Assembly (NCBI RefSeq): GCF_964019385.1
Contig: NC_088643.1
Location: forward strand, 78,935,626-78,999,625
Reading direction: 5' to 3'
Origin: Sycon ciliatum
Lineage: Eukaryota; Porifera; Calcarea; Leucosolenida; Sycettidae
DNA length: 64,000 nucleotides
Under the pieces are notes generated by a model, which did not search any database, was not told the DNA's origin, and saw only the letters and a list, made by a program, of their open reading frames with translations. This document shows, piece by piece, positions 1-22,995 of the stretch. The position numbers and the translations under genes were made by a program. Numbering within the stretch: position 1 is the first letter of the stretch; every line of letters begins with the position of its first letter.

Positions 1-308
1 TCGGGGCTTCCCCGTTACGCACGTGACTGTACATCCTTTTACAGCAAATCAGTTTGCATCACTACACTTAAGTCTTTGTAGGGTCCAGTAGTAGTAGGGA
101 TCGGGAGTCGTCAAATATTTGACGACTCCCTGGTCTGCATATGCATGCACATTTTTTTCATTCACCACACCATGCTTTTGAATTTCACTCCACACCAGTA
201 CATGTACCTGGACTGAGCTACATGTAGTGAGCCTTCCTGAACTGCGAGCCAATTGCGAAGGCATTGCAGTATTTTCTCCCGTCAACATACCGGTAGTACG
301 GTAGGAGC
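1..308. promoter_or_regulatory. 5' flank of NSUN6 with a perfect palindrome
   Basis: No gene is seen before the NSUN6 start codon. Positions 103-130 form a perfect 28-base palindrome with arms GGGAGTCGTCAAAT / ATTTGACGACTCCC, about 180 bases before the ATG. A promoter role is inferred from position only; I see no clear TATA box. The same GGGAGTCGT word recurs at 48353-48385, near 48893 and near 63245, so it may be the end of a small repeat rather than a regulatory site. Confidence 0.4.
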
Positions 309-9633
<9,325 letters not shown>

Positions 9634-12447
9634 GTGGCAGGTACGTTTCTATTCCTTGCTGCGAATATGCTATGAACATGGGTCACCGCCCTTTTGATGT
9701 GGGCTGGCCGGGAATGTAACTGTGAGCTCCAGTGAGACCCTCTTGTTCCGACTGGCCATTGCATCTCCAAGCTCACACCCCACCCAGGATGACAGCATGC
9801 TGGCAGTAGCACATGCTAGTGTGTAGGTTGAAGCGGCCATGTCGAGGCAGTTACCATGGTTACCCGCACAGCATCAGGTGATCCACTTCAATCACATGTC
9901 GCACTGTGTTTGAGGCAAGCACATGGGTATTGCAGGCTCAGAAGAGCAATACACAATGATCCATGTGCCTAAGCAACCTTGAGCCTGAGCAGGGATCTCT
10001 TCGAAGCCATGATCCATACCTAGGCTGAGTGTCCAAAACGAATGGACTGGGCAAGCGGGGTTCGTACAAGTTGCGCGTGTTGGACGGCAATGGTGTCTCA
10101 GCCCGAGTCCCACTTCACTCACTCTTTGCTGGTGAGCGCTGTTGCAAAGCCGGCCAATACAGTTGTACCAGGAATGATACCATACCAACGTCATCACATT
10201 TGTACTTGATACCTGCAGCTTACTGTACTTGTACCTGATGGCAGGCAAACAGTCGTGCACTTGTACACCATCGCCACTGACAATCTTGGATCAGCGTCGG
10301 CGTCAGCATGAGTTTCACAAAGTGCTGACGTCACTGCCAAGGATCTTCTATACGACTAGGAGTCCTCACAGAATTGTGGTCTTGTTCACTAACATGTAGT
10401 GACCCATTGTATTTTAATCTGTTTATTTTTCTCCGTTGGATCTTCCTGCTTGAGTGTCGATGGGAAGATTGGAAACATGATAATTATATTGATTATAATC
10501 ATGAACGTGTTTCTGCCTCCGAGTTGTTCTCCCCGTCGAGGGAGTTTCTTCGTCAATTTTGACTGACTGATTTTGTCCAGGCATGCCCTGTATAAGAATG
10601 CTCATCTAGAGCGACCACCTAACTGATACTACTTCAAGTATTCGATATGAAATGTTCACTGTGTGGCTCTCTGCGCCTGGGTCTCCCCTACGCACTTGCT
10701 ACTGCAATACAATCATACATGCATCACAGTGCATTCTCTACAAACACAATACAGCATGTGACAGACCTTGTACTATCTCACTTTGTCTTCACATTCCTCA
10801 CACATACCTAGAACGGTGCCCATCAGGGAGTACTAAAGTTTTAAAAAACTCTTTTAGTACACCCTGGTGCCCATCACAAAGTTCTCCTTGCATATTACTA
10901 CTACTACTAGTATTATTGCTAGTACTTGCCCTGTACACTCAAAAACTTTATTTGAAAGAACCCGATTAATATGTAAAAGGACAGTGATGTTGAATAATAC
11001 AGCACCACTGCACACCAACAGAGCCTATAATGGACTCTTGATAAGTGATCTTACTGCACACATTGTGTAGAACAAAACCCTCTTGCCCAGGACCAAGTAC
11101 ATGCACTACTGAGCACTGCGTTACTGGTATCGGACTACCGGTAATAATCTTGGAGAACTGTGTCCCGGGTGCTTTGCATTCTGCCGACACCGCATGTACC
11201 GTTACGGGTGTCTATTATAATCATTGCTAATGTGAAGTGGGCCAAAGGCTAAGTGGGCCCGGCCCGCGCACTACCAACTGGCCTGGCTATAAGATGGCAT
11301 GCATTCCCAATGTTTGGCCAGCCTCGTTGACATTGGTGATACATGGGTCATCTAGTACTACAGCACACACACATGCACATACAATGACATGACATGCACA
11401 CCAATGATCTACCAGAGCTCCTAAAGGGAAATAATGTTTCTCCATGATCAGCCCATCATGCTCAGTTTACTGCCCCTATCTGCTTCATTATGGATACAAG
11501 TTATGATGTCTCCCAGTCGATAACTTTAGTCAATGTTTGGCCTGCAAGTAATCTTGTAGTGCTGGACGATCTTCAACTTCAGGGCTAACGTAAAGACCGA
11601 CCATTCTTTTGAACAAGCAAAATACAGTACTTCAAGTACATGTATGAATTGTGTACATAATTGTACATGTGCATGACTGCAACTGCATGTAATGCGCTAA
11701 TACTAGCTAGTAATAGCCCTTAGAGGATGATGCTCGTCAGATTCTGCTCCAAAGCAGTGAAATTGGCAGAACCATGCAAGCCTTATGGCTGGCACTTCCT
11801 TGAATTCGGCTCGATTTCTTTATCCACATGCCAAACATGCATGAAACATACCAGAAAATGATCCAATTCTGCCAATTTTTCTGCCGGCATTATCCGCCAA
11901 GGGCTGGGGGGGGGGGGGCATTGCACACAACAAAAATAGTAATAAAATTAATGGTATGGTGAGTTGAAGGCTATGATGAGTGTAACTCAAGTTATCAGAG
12001 AACATCTCGATGTGTTTGCAATGTTCAGTGCTTTGTAGTGTGGCCTACTGTGGGTTGTGGAGGATGTTCCTTGCTGATACAACTGACTAATTTCTCCTCA
12101 CATTGCCCAGTTCAGGTTTCAGGATATCTGCTTTTGTGATTTCGGTCCGAAACAAAATTTCTTTCCGGTGCTCTGATATACACTGTACCTACATTGTATG
12201 CTTCAAAGTTCAAACGTTGTCTGTTCTGCATACCCACTGCCGGGCAAGTCACGCCGATGATGGCGGCTTTTCACTCAGGCAAGTCTCACCCACATATTTG
12301 AGTGTGAGGACTGTTCGCACCCGGTACCCTTGAGCACCAGCATGCATTCAATTATAATTTGTGTGATGCGTAGCACATACTACTGAAGTAGTGTTACAGT
12401 TATAATTACATCTATAGGTACAGTAGCTGCGGTGCATATCACTTGTA

Positions 12448-12518
12448 CTGTCACCTCATGATAATTATTGCCTACAGGACATGACATGTCTGTAGGTAAT
12501 AATTATCATGAGGTGACA
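12448..12518. repeat. Near-perfect hairpin
   Basis: The left arm CTGTCACCTCATGATAATTA continues into TTGCCTACAG. The right arm is its reverse complement with about one mismatch, ending TGAGGTGACAG. The loop is around GACATGACATGTC, itself palindromic. It lies 14 bases from the MITE at 12533. It could be a very short fold-back element or encode a stem-loop RNA. Confidence 0.7.
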
Positions 12519-12532
12519 GTTGTATTGTTCTA

Positions 12533-12786
12533 CAGTCCATTTCAAAACTATAGACGCGTACCTAGGCAAAAACCGTTATGCCAGAATCTATACCACATAA
12601 AATCTGTGATCACTTTGTGCATAAATTTTTCCAAATTGGGCGTCTGTTATCCAATCCTTTAGAAACTATTATGAGAGTAATTGTGGAGCGATCCTGAGCA
12701 ATATTCCGAAAACTATTCTCAAAAAGTTCCAGCCAAATTTGAAATATTTCAAAAACCCTACGCGTCTATAGTTTTGAAATGCACTG
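12533..12786. mobile_element. TA-type MITE (254 bp)
   Basis: Terminal inverted repeats CAGTCCATTTCAAAACTATA (continuing GACGCGTA) and the matching right end are flanked by TA dinucleotides (12531-12532, 12787-12788). This is consistent with the Tc1/mariner superfamily. No coding frame. Confidence 0.7.
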
Positions 12787-14754
12787 TAGGCAGAGGATTC
12801 TGGCAGTTTGCTATAAAGCCTGTATACTATAATTATACATGTAGTCATATGAAGTAACGTTACTGCTTTCAAACTGTCCTTGCCAGGGCTATGTAGGACC
12901 CAACTGGGTTTGTGACTGGGAAGCGGGGACTGCTTTTTAAAAATAACACACTATAGTGACTATAGAGTCAAATACTTCAAGCTACCAGTACTAGTCTTCA
13001 TGGGTATGCCACATGACCCAGAGACCGTCCAGGTTTTTGAACAATCGGGAAAAGTGGAGTCCAGATCAGGGTACGGTTTGAGTGCACATCTGCATGTGTA
13101 CTGTATACTACTAGTACATGTACTGTGTATACACAAACGTAACCTCAGTTCTGCCATTGTACATGATATTACTGAAATCCGGACTGCTGTGCATTTGCAG
13201 GAGTGCAGGAGGTTAGGCGCTCTAATCAAAACATTAGTAGGTTTGCAGTGCTGAAAGTGTGCATAGCTCTGGGTTTCACTTGCAACAACTGCAGTTGGCT
13301 TATCGTGATGACGGCATCACAGTCAGGAATACTGTTTTCAAATTTCAATGCAGGGTGTCCTCCTTGCCATTATGCTGTCATCATCATAAAAAGACGAAGT
13401 ACAGTCATAGTAGTGTGCTTACATGTACTTTGTGGATACTCCATTAGTACAGTAGGCATTACCACTACATGTACTAGATCATAGCCTTCCTTTCATTGTA
13501 GATCTACAGTACACCGCTAGCTTACTGTGTAAGCTAGGGATCATGGTGATGCTGGAGAAAATTATTAGTTACATGTACAGTAGCTAGATGATTACTACAG
13601 TAGTCTTTTTCAGTCATGATGAAAACGACTGGAATGCACTCCTTGAAAATTTAATTCAGCCCAGCATTCGCGCTGAGCTGTGTCAGCGCTGCCGGACCCG
13701 GACCCGGTGGTGGACATCTACGGAGTAGAAGAGGTGCAGTGTGAGGGAAGACACTAGCGCTATAGCAGAGCAGTCGCTGACTGTCCATTCATCACGCGCA
13801 CTGCAATGCACTACGAGTATAGCACATGCATGACTCTCACAAACAATTCAATGACTCACATATCCGGCATTGTTGTGAGCCAAGCCACTGACAGCAGGGT
13901 CTGAATGACTGGCGAGTGACGGGCCATTCTTCGTGCTCGTTTGACCTCACTTTCTACTAGGCACGTGAAATACTAGTACATACTCAAGTTGTCTTGAATA
14001 CAACTGAAAGTTCTCGCTAGAACCACTAATGACCTACTGCATATACTGGCACTCGCTGGAGGCGGATGACTGACACCAGCCAGGCCTCGAGTTGCAGAAC
14101 TACACAGCCTGCGACAGCCAACTACATTGTAATACTTCGTTAGGGCTAGCGTAGGCGGCTAATGCATCTTCGAAGCTTCAGGCTTGCCCACTTGCTAGGT
14201 ACTGCACGCGAGACTCATCACTCACCCTGCGAGCTGCATCTGTCACGGTTATGAAGTGCAATAAATACAGCGCGGACACTGCAGTCTTGCATTATCAAAC
14301 TCATCATCGTCTGGATCATATCAGTACGTGTTCCCCAGAAGAACCTCTTGAAGGGAAACTTCTTCTCATATTTGTCCTGTAAACTCCTTTTTCGTCTCGT
14401 GGTGCTGTTGCAAGTAGGTCAACGACGTGGAGTTCACCTCCCGCGTGGGTCTGACGTAGGCCTGAACCTGAACCGTATGGATAATCGTCCCGTATAAGCT
14501 GGTGCATGCTCTTTCGCAGTCTCTGCTGTCTGTGCCAAATTTGCCAAGGCACGCATGCAATCCCCAAAAAAAGTTGTGGAGTTCTTTGACCTGACCAAGC
14601 TCAGTTGAGCAGACAGTGTAGTGAAAGCGGCAGTGGTTTGACTTTGAGTGCTGGCCAGGCAGGAAGCAGTAATTTGTGGCAGTGAAACGGAAGCAGAGCA
14701 GCGTGATTGTAGATTGGTTCACGCTCGGCATCCTGATTTCCGTCTCTCGTCGCC

Positions 14755-17700
14755 ATGTGGACAAGCAAGGACAAGAGCATCAGCGTTGAGGGCAAGGGAG
14801 ATTTCTCCCTGCTGAATGCGGCCGTGTCCGACTTCCTTGAGCAGTACGTTCGAACGTGCAGTCCGTCTCGTTTGCATTTGTGCGATGGCAGTGACGAGGA
14901 AAACAAGAAGCTGTGCGAACTGATGAGGGAGTCCGGTATGGTGCGTCCTCTGACCAGCAAGGAGTACACCAACTGGTGAGTGACAATCAGTTTAGTATTT
15001 TACCAAATGGCTCCTGCTGTGCCCCCCCCCCCCCCCCCTCCGCTTTCTTCGTCAGATGCAGAGTCGTTTGGCAGCTTTGAAATCTGCAGAAGTACAGTGT
15101 TGTACTGTGTGACCATGTCTTCTTGGATGCTGTGCGAGACCGATGGCGATGTTGTTATGTAGGTCCTGCTCGTTTCTTTCCTGTCTTCCCTGCATGCTCG
15201 TATGTCACATGCCTGTCATGTTGCTCCTCCGAGATCTCTTTCGCGCATGGCCCGGCCGTAGTCTACGCACGGATGTCCGTGGAGGTGTGTCGGAGGTTGG
15301 TCGGAGGCGTTACGTCACGATTTCACGAGTGCGCGTACAAAACAAAAAACACTTTACTTCCAATTCCATGTTCCAGTGCTTAGTTTGAGGTGACACTTCG
15401 TTGTCTGCACACCAGCCAGTGACCAGGAGCCGGAGTCGAGTACTGCCTGGTCTGCACTAACTCCCACGCAGCGCAAACTCGACTTTGGCGTGCCCCATAT
15501 CGAACGAAGTGCCTCGAACGATTTGTCCAGTGTTGCGCCCGTCAACCAAACAATGGCTCGATCACTAATGAAGTGCATACTGATGAATAACCCCGCATCA
15601 TGCGACTTGTGTTTGCAAGCTAGCTGTTGCCTGAAATGTGGAGCCCGTTTGACCGAAATCGAGGACTCGGAATGTACCCGTGCCCTCATCCTCATTTCAT
15701 TTGTTCTGTGTGTTTCGAGGAAGTCACCCGTACTACTGGGTTGTAGTGACTTCACTCCTCTCCCAACAAGTACTACATGGCACTGCCATTGTACTGTACC
15801 TGTGCTGTTCTTTCTAGACCTGCCCACTGCCCAGTCACAGCAGTGCCTTTTGCCGTTTTGGGATGCAGTTCCATAACGAACTACATGTATTACTTGCTTG
15901 CATAGGCATGCAGCAAGTGCCATAATCATTTTTGTTACTTATGGGCATGGATGAGCATGATGGCATGCAAGTGACATACAATGTACTTGTTACTACTAGT
16001 ATTATGTACTTGTGTTGGTCTCCTCCTGCCCATCTGTCCACAGAGACGAAAGCTACAAGTCATTATAGTTGCTGAACCTAACAATGCATGCTAGGTCTTG
16101 GTGTTGCTTGTTTGTCCTAATGATCATGTGTGTGCACATGTGCGTGCGTGCGTGCGTGTGTGTGTGTGTGTCCAGTTGGTCTGTGCGCACAGACCCGACA
16201 GATGTAGCTCGCCTGGAGAGCAAGACATTGATATGCACACCAAAGGAAGAGCAGGTTGTTGCCGAGGGCGCAAGGCATCCTGGCACCCCGAACATGCTGG
16301 GGAAATGGATGTCGGAGGAGCAAATGGATGCTCAAATGAAAGACCGTCTTCCTAGATGCATGAAAGGTATGTTATTGCTGTCTAAAAACAGTCTTCTATT
16401 GAGATATGTTCCTAGTCATTGCTCATTTATCTGCAATTTGGGGAAGAAAAGTGGGCCGATGTGTGGTTTTGGCAAACTTTGTGTCACCCAGTCAGAGGTG
16501 TTAATCATGAGTAAGCATGCAACGATTGTGGTTAGCTTACCTGTCATATCCAGTGCTGGGTCCTTGACAGGGACTTTGTACTAGCTGTTGGGAAAGGACC
16601 AAAGCTGTTCACAGGCCTATCTGAGACTAGAGGCTGAAACAATGGCAGCCTCTGACTACAACATAGCTGTCACAATGTTGCTGCTATTGCACAACGTAGA
16701 AACAGCATTTGTTGATTTGGCGCCGTCTAGCCAGATTATCACAGGCTCCGATCTGTACATCCCAAACGTTAATCTCCAATTCTAATTTGGAATCCTATGC
16801 CTCTGGGAATCGCACAATGAACCTGCTGAGGTCTGACTTGCCTCAAGCAAAATAGCTGATGTTCACAGTGTTGACATAATTCTTTGCTATCCCCCCTCTG
16901 CTAACTAACCCACTTTTGCCTGAAACTCCCAGCAGGAATTTTGATGCTGCAAGAAATGGACTACAAGTCATGTCACATGCAACACCCCCCCCCCCCCCCC
17001 CCATAAACATACTGGTAAATCTAAACACACAAAACTCATGTACCCGATATTACTTTGTCTGTAAACATTTCAGCATGTGGAATGGGGGGATATCAACTTG
17101 TATGATGTACATTCGGAAAGGATATCAACCTTTTCTGACAACCCCTACTATTGGTGGCGCATGTACCAGTGATGTACAAGCTAAGAATGTAATATCATGT
17201 CAAGTGCAACAATTCATAGGCCGAAGTTCCTTTCTGAGAACTTACCGCAAAGTACCGTTGATCCGCCCCCTGTCGAATTTCTGCTTGTCAAGCGACATCG
17301 GCGTATACAACGAAATACGATGTTGAACCGACGAATGTAGAGCTGGACACGATACGTGCGATTGCAGGATGAAAATGTGCACAATCCACCATCCCAGGTC
17401 TGATCTTCTGCTTTGTTGTACATCGTACTGCACTTGACCGACTTGATCTAATTCCCGCCCCCTGCCGAAAAACCAGCTGGGAAGCGACATGGCGCAGGGG
17501 CGGATCAACGGTACTTCCCTTTGTAAACTTCCCCTCTAACTATACCTGTGTGTCCATTAAAGGGGAAGTTAAGGCAAAAATTAAAATTTCACCAGTTGTA
17601 GTCTTCGGGGTGCTGAGTCGAATGGTCTTGGTCCGAGAAAGCTGAGACGCTCCCTTCCTACTTGAATCCCAATCGAACTCGCGCACTTCCACCGAAACTG

Positions 17701-20364
17701 GGTGACTGCGCCCTACGAGATGGGGAATTGTATGCAAAATGTCACTAAAAGCGCCATTTCATTCATATAAAAGCACGGATGACCGCGATTGGCCCATATG
17801 TTGTAGTCTTTTGGACGCTGAGTCGACTGGTTTTGGTCCGAAAAGGCTGCGATGCAGCGTTCGCCCCTAATTCCCAATCGAACATGGTTGAACAAGCGGT
17901 CACGTGCTCCTGCGTACACCAGTCACCTGGTCACCGTGCCTGCAGGGTACAACTTACAGCCTGTTTTGACCTTTTTTGGGTGCAGTCCTGTCACTCGAGT
18001 TGAACCTTGGTGTGAAAGTTGTCGCCTGCTGGTGTGGTGACCAGGTGATTTTGGCACCCAGGAGCACGTGACCGCTTCTTCAACCATGTTCGATTGGGAA
18101 TAAAGGAGGAACGCTGCATCGCAGCCTTTTCGGACCAAAACCAGTCGACTCAGCGTCCAAAAGACTACAACATATGGGCCAATCGCGGTCATCCGTGCTT
18201 TTATAAGAACGAAATGGCGCTTTTAATGACATTTTGCATACAAATCCCCATCTCGTAGGGCGCAGTCACCCAGTTTCGGTGGAAGTGCGCGAGTTCGATT
18301 GGGATTCAAGTAGGAAGGGAGCGTCTCAGCTTTCTCGGACCAAGACCATTCGACTCAGCACCCCGAAGACTACAACTGGTGAAATTTTAAATTTTGCCTT
18401 AACTTCCCCTTTAACTGTTTTATCCCGCCTCTTGATTTCTTTTAACCATTTGTTCTTGTCTTCGTTGTACTGTGTGTTATTCACTGCAGGTCGTGTCATG
18501 TACATCATACCATTCAGCATGGGACCTGTTGGATCTCCTCTAGCCAAGATTGGCATTCAGTTGACCGATTCACCCTACGTTGTCGCCAGCATGCGGGTTA
18601 TGACCCGCATTGGCACGCCCGTCATCAAGACCCTGAACACGGGTGCGGAGCCGACGGAGTTCGTACGATGCATGCACACTGTCGGCCGTCCTGACCCAGC
18701 CGACCCCGCTGAGGTGCAGAAGGCCAAGATGCGCCTGCCGACGTGGCCGTGCGATCCCGAGCGCGTACTCATTGCACACTACCCGATGCGGCGCGAGATT
18801 GTCTCCTACGGGAGTGGTTACGGCGGAAATTCCCTTCTCGGCAAAAAGTGCTTTGCGCTGCGCATTGCATCCTGGATCGGCAAGGAAGAAGGCTGGCTCG
18901 CAGAGCATATGTTGGTATGTTGTTTCTGCCTATTGTTCACTTGAAATGTGCATTTTGTAGTCTACCAAGGGCGTTCAACTTTCCAAACAGCAACCATAAC
19001 AAGCAGGTATGAGACACTTTGCTTGTCCGTGTTACTTGCTATACCCGTAACGTTGTGTATGAAAGCCGCGGCTTATATGACCTTTTGGAGGAAATTTTGG
19101 AGGCTTCTATACAAGGCAGATTTCTATTTATGTCAACACTAAAACCAGGCTTCTAAATGAGACAGGTTTTAATACAAGACACTACGGTACATGTGTGCCT
19201 GCTCTCAATCCTCTTTGTATTGTGTTGCTTTGTGAACTGGTTATTCCTCTGCAGATCATGCGTGTACAGAACCCAGAAGGAGACGTACGCTACGTGGCCG
19301 CTGCTTTCCCAAGTGCCTGCGGTAAGACGAATCTGGCTATGATGGAGCCGTCGCTGCCAGGGTGGGATGTGAAGTGTGTGGGCGATGACATTGCCTGGCT
19401 GAAGTTTGACAATGAAGGACGCCTGCGTGCAATCAACCCAGAAAATGGCTTCTTCGGCGTTGCTCCGGGCACATCCCTCAAAACGAACCCGAACGCCATG
19501 GAGATGGTGCACCGCAACACAATCTTCACCAACGTGGCCTACACCGAGAGAGGTGATGTCTATTGGGAAGGCATGGACCCTACCTATGACCTTAACAACA
19601 CCAAGGTCATCTCCTGGCGGGGAATTCCCCACTGGAAACCGGGCATGTGTACCATGGATGGAGAGGTGATTACTGCTGCTCATCCAAACTCTCGCTTCTG
19701 CACACCGCTGTCTGAGTGCCCGGTTGTTGACCCACTGTACAACAGTGCTGAGGGCGTGCCCATTGACGCAATCATCTTTGGCGGTCGCCGTCCAGACACG
19801 ATCCCGCTGGTCTTCGAGTCCTTCAACTGGCCACACGGTGTCTTCCTGGGCAGTGCCATGCGCTCTGAAACGACTAAGGCCGCCGCTGATGTGACGGAAA
19901 AGCTGCGCCACGACCCGTTTGCCATGCGGCCGTTCTTTGGCTACAACTTTGGCGAGTACCTGCAGCACTGGCTGAACCTGGAGAAGCCTGGTCGCAAGAT
20001 GCCCAGCATCTTCCATGTCAACTGGTTCTTGCGCGGTGAGCAGAACGAGTTCCTCTGGCCCGGCTTCGGCGAGAACGCTCGCATTCTGGAATGGATCTTC
20101 AAGCGTCTGAACGGCGACAGCAGTGTGGCCCGTGCCTCTCCCATAGGTATGCTGCCAACCAATTCTGGCATTCGATCTAACGATCTCTCACCCAGTGTGG
20201 ATATGGATCGCCTGCTCAATGTCGATCACAAGCTTTGGCTGAAGGAAGAAGAGGCCATCAGGTCTTTCCTCGAGGGCCAGCTTGGCAAGGATTGTCCGGC
20301 CGGCATTGTTGAGCAGATACACAGCCTGCGCGAACGCCTTGCGAATACATGCAGTGAAGAGTAA
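14755..20364 (+). CDS. PCK1: Phosphoenolpyruvate carboxykinase, GTP type (4 exons)
   Basis: Exons: 14755-14975, 16176-16366, 18490-18914, 19255-20364; phases agree and give 648 aa (human PCK1 622, PCK2 640). It converts oxaloacetate + GTP to PEP + GDP + CO2, the committed step of gluconeogenesis. Hallmarks run in order: [60 protein letters not shown]. The P-loop is [15 protein letters not shown] with reactive Cys301 and Lys303. GDDIAW (323-324) binds metal. [13 protein letters not shown] and FLWPGFGEN form the guanine-nucleotide side. Cys74 is rebuilt across intron 1 (TG|T), which supports that border. The N-terminus ([17 protein letters not shown]) does not look like a mitochondrial presequence, so a cytosolic enzyme is inferred. 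The gene symbol marks the family, not strict PCK1 orthology. Intron 2 carries two MITEs; the acceptor of intron 1 sits in a GT repeat. Confidence 0.96.
17250..17516. mobile_element. TA-type MITE in PEPCK intron 2
   Basis: The ends AAGTACCGTTGATCCGCCCC and GGGGCGGATCAACGGTACTT are exact reverse complements over 20 bases. If the target is the internal TA, the terminal repeat is CCGTTGATCCGCCCC. The interior is non-coding. Confidence 0.65.
17561..18410. mobile_element. 850 bp fold-back element flanked by TTAA
   Basis: It starts AGGGGAAGTTAAGGCAAAAA and ends with the reverse complement, with TTAA on each side (17557-17560 and 18411-18414). The inverted arms are very long, about 17561-17935 and 18040-18410, and nearly identical. 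The same peptide frames therefore appear on both strands (for example [20 protein letters not shown]). Only about 100 bases in the middle are unique. It lies in PEPCK intron 2, 79 bases before the exon 3 acceptor. TTAA suggests a piggyBac-type mobiliser, but the termini do not start CCC. Confidence 0.75.
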
Positions 20365-21753
20365 GGCTGAGGGTCAGTGGATGTCTCCCATCAGTTTGAA
20401 CACCCCTGCTCCCGCATCTGAGATTTGACAAGCAATTGAGAGAATGGTCGATGCAATGGACCTGGTTGACCGTCACATCAGTCTTTTATAAAATATAGTT
20501 TTCTCTAGACATACACATGGCTTTTCGTAACGCCTGCAGTTTTATCGTTCCCCGTTAAAATCTATATCTCCAGCCTTGACAGTCACGAAACACACCCAGC
20601 CAACTGCCATGTTGTATGAGCATCAGGTATTTGACGAATGTGTTGTATTGAATAGTTCTCTTACAGTATAGACATTTTTTAGAGTAGAGTTGTGTTGATG
20701 TGTCCCAACGCATCTCCTAGAGTCTATAATCGGGCTTCACACCGGAATATCCCCAGCCAGAAATCTGGAATAGCTCAGATTTTCATGGTGCATGTATTGC
20801 ACTCAATTCTTTTCTAGATAGAAGTGCCAGGTAGGGCATACGCGTCTCTTTCTCTCTCTCTCTCTCCCCTGCCTCCCTCCCTCCCTCGCCCTAGAAAATC
20901 TCTTTCGTAGCGGTAGCAGGAAGCATCATGAACTTAGCTCGTATATCTTCACAGAGTGCACAGACCGTTTGATTTTGTTTCTTGTACGTCTGGCGGTGAT
21001 TCTAATTTTTATTATCGCATTATTAATTTTCGTTTTGTGCTTGTCTTTCAGTTTGGTCTTGGTGTGCATGCACGTCCGGACGTCCATGGATATCTATAAT
21101 ATAAGTGGCTGTTGTTTTGTTGCTATATGTATGGTATGCAGGGTTCCAGCCAAGGGGGCCGGGGGGGGGGGGGCACAGAGGCATCATCCACTTCCACCAT
21201 GTACCAAAGTACATACATGTACTTGAAGTAGATCTTCTTCTTCGGTAACTACAAGTCATAATAAATAATATGAAAATGACTGTGAGAGTACAGTGTACAT
21301 GTAGTAGAAGATCGGTTTCTCCAGAAGTAGATCGTTCATTCGATCGAAGCCATTTTTGCCACAAAACAGGAGCAAAATGGAGCAAACATTTAACAAAATT
21401 TTGCCGCAAAATATCGAAGCGCCCCGAGCAAAACTAAAAATTTTAATAATTTGGGCTACACTTGCTAGCTGCACATCACCATGATCACCTGGCCAGTACT
21501 AGTGGCCACCAGGAAATACTAAAAAGGCTGGGTTTATGTACTCCTGTGAGCTGCTGCGCCGCAAGCATTCTTCCGGATTGTGGTGTGAAAAGCGTAAAGA
21601 AAGGAGTTTGGTGGTTACTGTACGAGTCCTTCCTTGGGTATTTTAGATTCTTTGTTCCTTCTCTTCTTTGGCCAGTATTTCCCCTTAGTGATACGCTGCA
21701 TGCTGTGCAGAACTAGTTACGCGGAAGCCTAAAGAGTGCTCAGCAGCGGCAGA
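20365..21753. other. Intergenic spacer PEPCK-SR factor
   Basis: No gene is supported here. It includes the PEPCK 3' UTR, a short CT-rich tract near 20848-20886, a G run at 21161-21173 and, near the end, the presumed SR factor promoter and 5' UTR. I found no clear inverted-repeat element. Confidence 0.5.
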
Positions 21754-22521
21754 ATGTCGTCGACGAGAGTTTACATTGGAAATATTAATTACGACGCTAC
21801 CGAGAGGGAGGTGGAGAAATTTTTCAAGGGATTTGGTCGTATTCGTGAAATTACCTTGAAGAATGGCTTCGGCTTCGCAGTGAGTAGTCTGTTCCTTTCA
21901 TTCTTTTTTTCTTCCACGTGTACATTTGCACTTTGTAGATCGTATTCCGATGGTCGTGTGGTTTCTTTTGGGATTCATTTTATGTCATTCATTCATTCAA
22001 TCCGACATCCTCGGACCAATCATTCCTGGAAAATCAGGCAATAACCAGTGCCAACATGTGCTGCTGTCCAAATTGTTACTGTTACTCGTATTGTTGTCTT
22101 CAATCTTGATCGTCACTAGTTTTGGAGTCATCCAACAAAAAATCAAGCCTGTCACGTTATTTTCGGTGTGTTTTCGGAACTAATAATATTACTTCCATTA
22201 TTATTTCGGTGATTTCGGTAAAGAAACCAGGCACCTAAATTTAGATTACATGTACATCTAAAAGGCACTTGAGTACCAGTATGCACTATGTGTGAAGGGA
22301 ATGCTGGTCACCTAATCCAACATTACACCTGAAACCTGGCAAGTCCCCGGCACCGAAATTTTAGTACACCTAAAATTACATGTCTTAGTGTGCGCAAGCA
22401 CCACTGCAGCCACTTCGAAAAACCTTACACACGCCATCTGCAACTCAAGTGGTCTCTTCGCTGCAAATTACAATAATTATCTCAAATCAAATATTCGGCC
22501 AGGAGCCATCATCAGGATTGA

Positions 22522-22598
<77 letters not shown>

Positions 22599-22905
22599 TA
22601 CCCATGCACATGCCAAAACACTGAGACACGCACTCATAGTCATACTCACACTTGCATCAACACTCACACAAGCTCACACTCCGAATCACACCCACACTCA
22701 CACAAAAATACCAATGTTTTACAGTATATAAATAGACGGTTGATATGTTGCTGGCTATAACTATACACCATAATAGAACAAGGCATGTACCGCTGCCCAT
22801 GCTTTCCAATGTGTTGGGGCTAGTTGAACTGAGCAAAGTAATCATTGAAATGGAATGGAATCTGCATAGGTCAGTCTTTTTAGAACCGTCCAATGGGATT
22901 ACAGT

Positions 22906-22995
<90 letters not shown>

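Larger units (their letters stand above)
9634..14754. other. Intergenic spacer NSUN6-PEPCK
   Basis: I see no gene that can be supported in this 5.1 kb. It contains a short stem-loop around 10827-10870 (AGTACTAAA arms), an AT-rich palindrome near 10476-10503, a G run near 11907-11918, the hairpin and MITE at 12448-12786, and an unassigned GC-richer stretch at about 13670-14300. Open frames here are under 150 codons and match nothing I know. The last few hundred bases should hold the PEPCK promoter. Confidence 0.6.

Noticed and set aside
15354-15929. 191-codon minus and 128-codon plus frames in PEPCK intron 1
   Set aside because: No recognisable domain, overlapping on opposite strands, and no splice or context support.
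19153-20016. 287-codon minus-strand open frame
   Set aside because: It is antisense to PEPCK exon 4, whose sense frame is a clear full-family match; the reverse frame is a codon-bias shadow.
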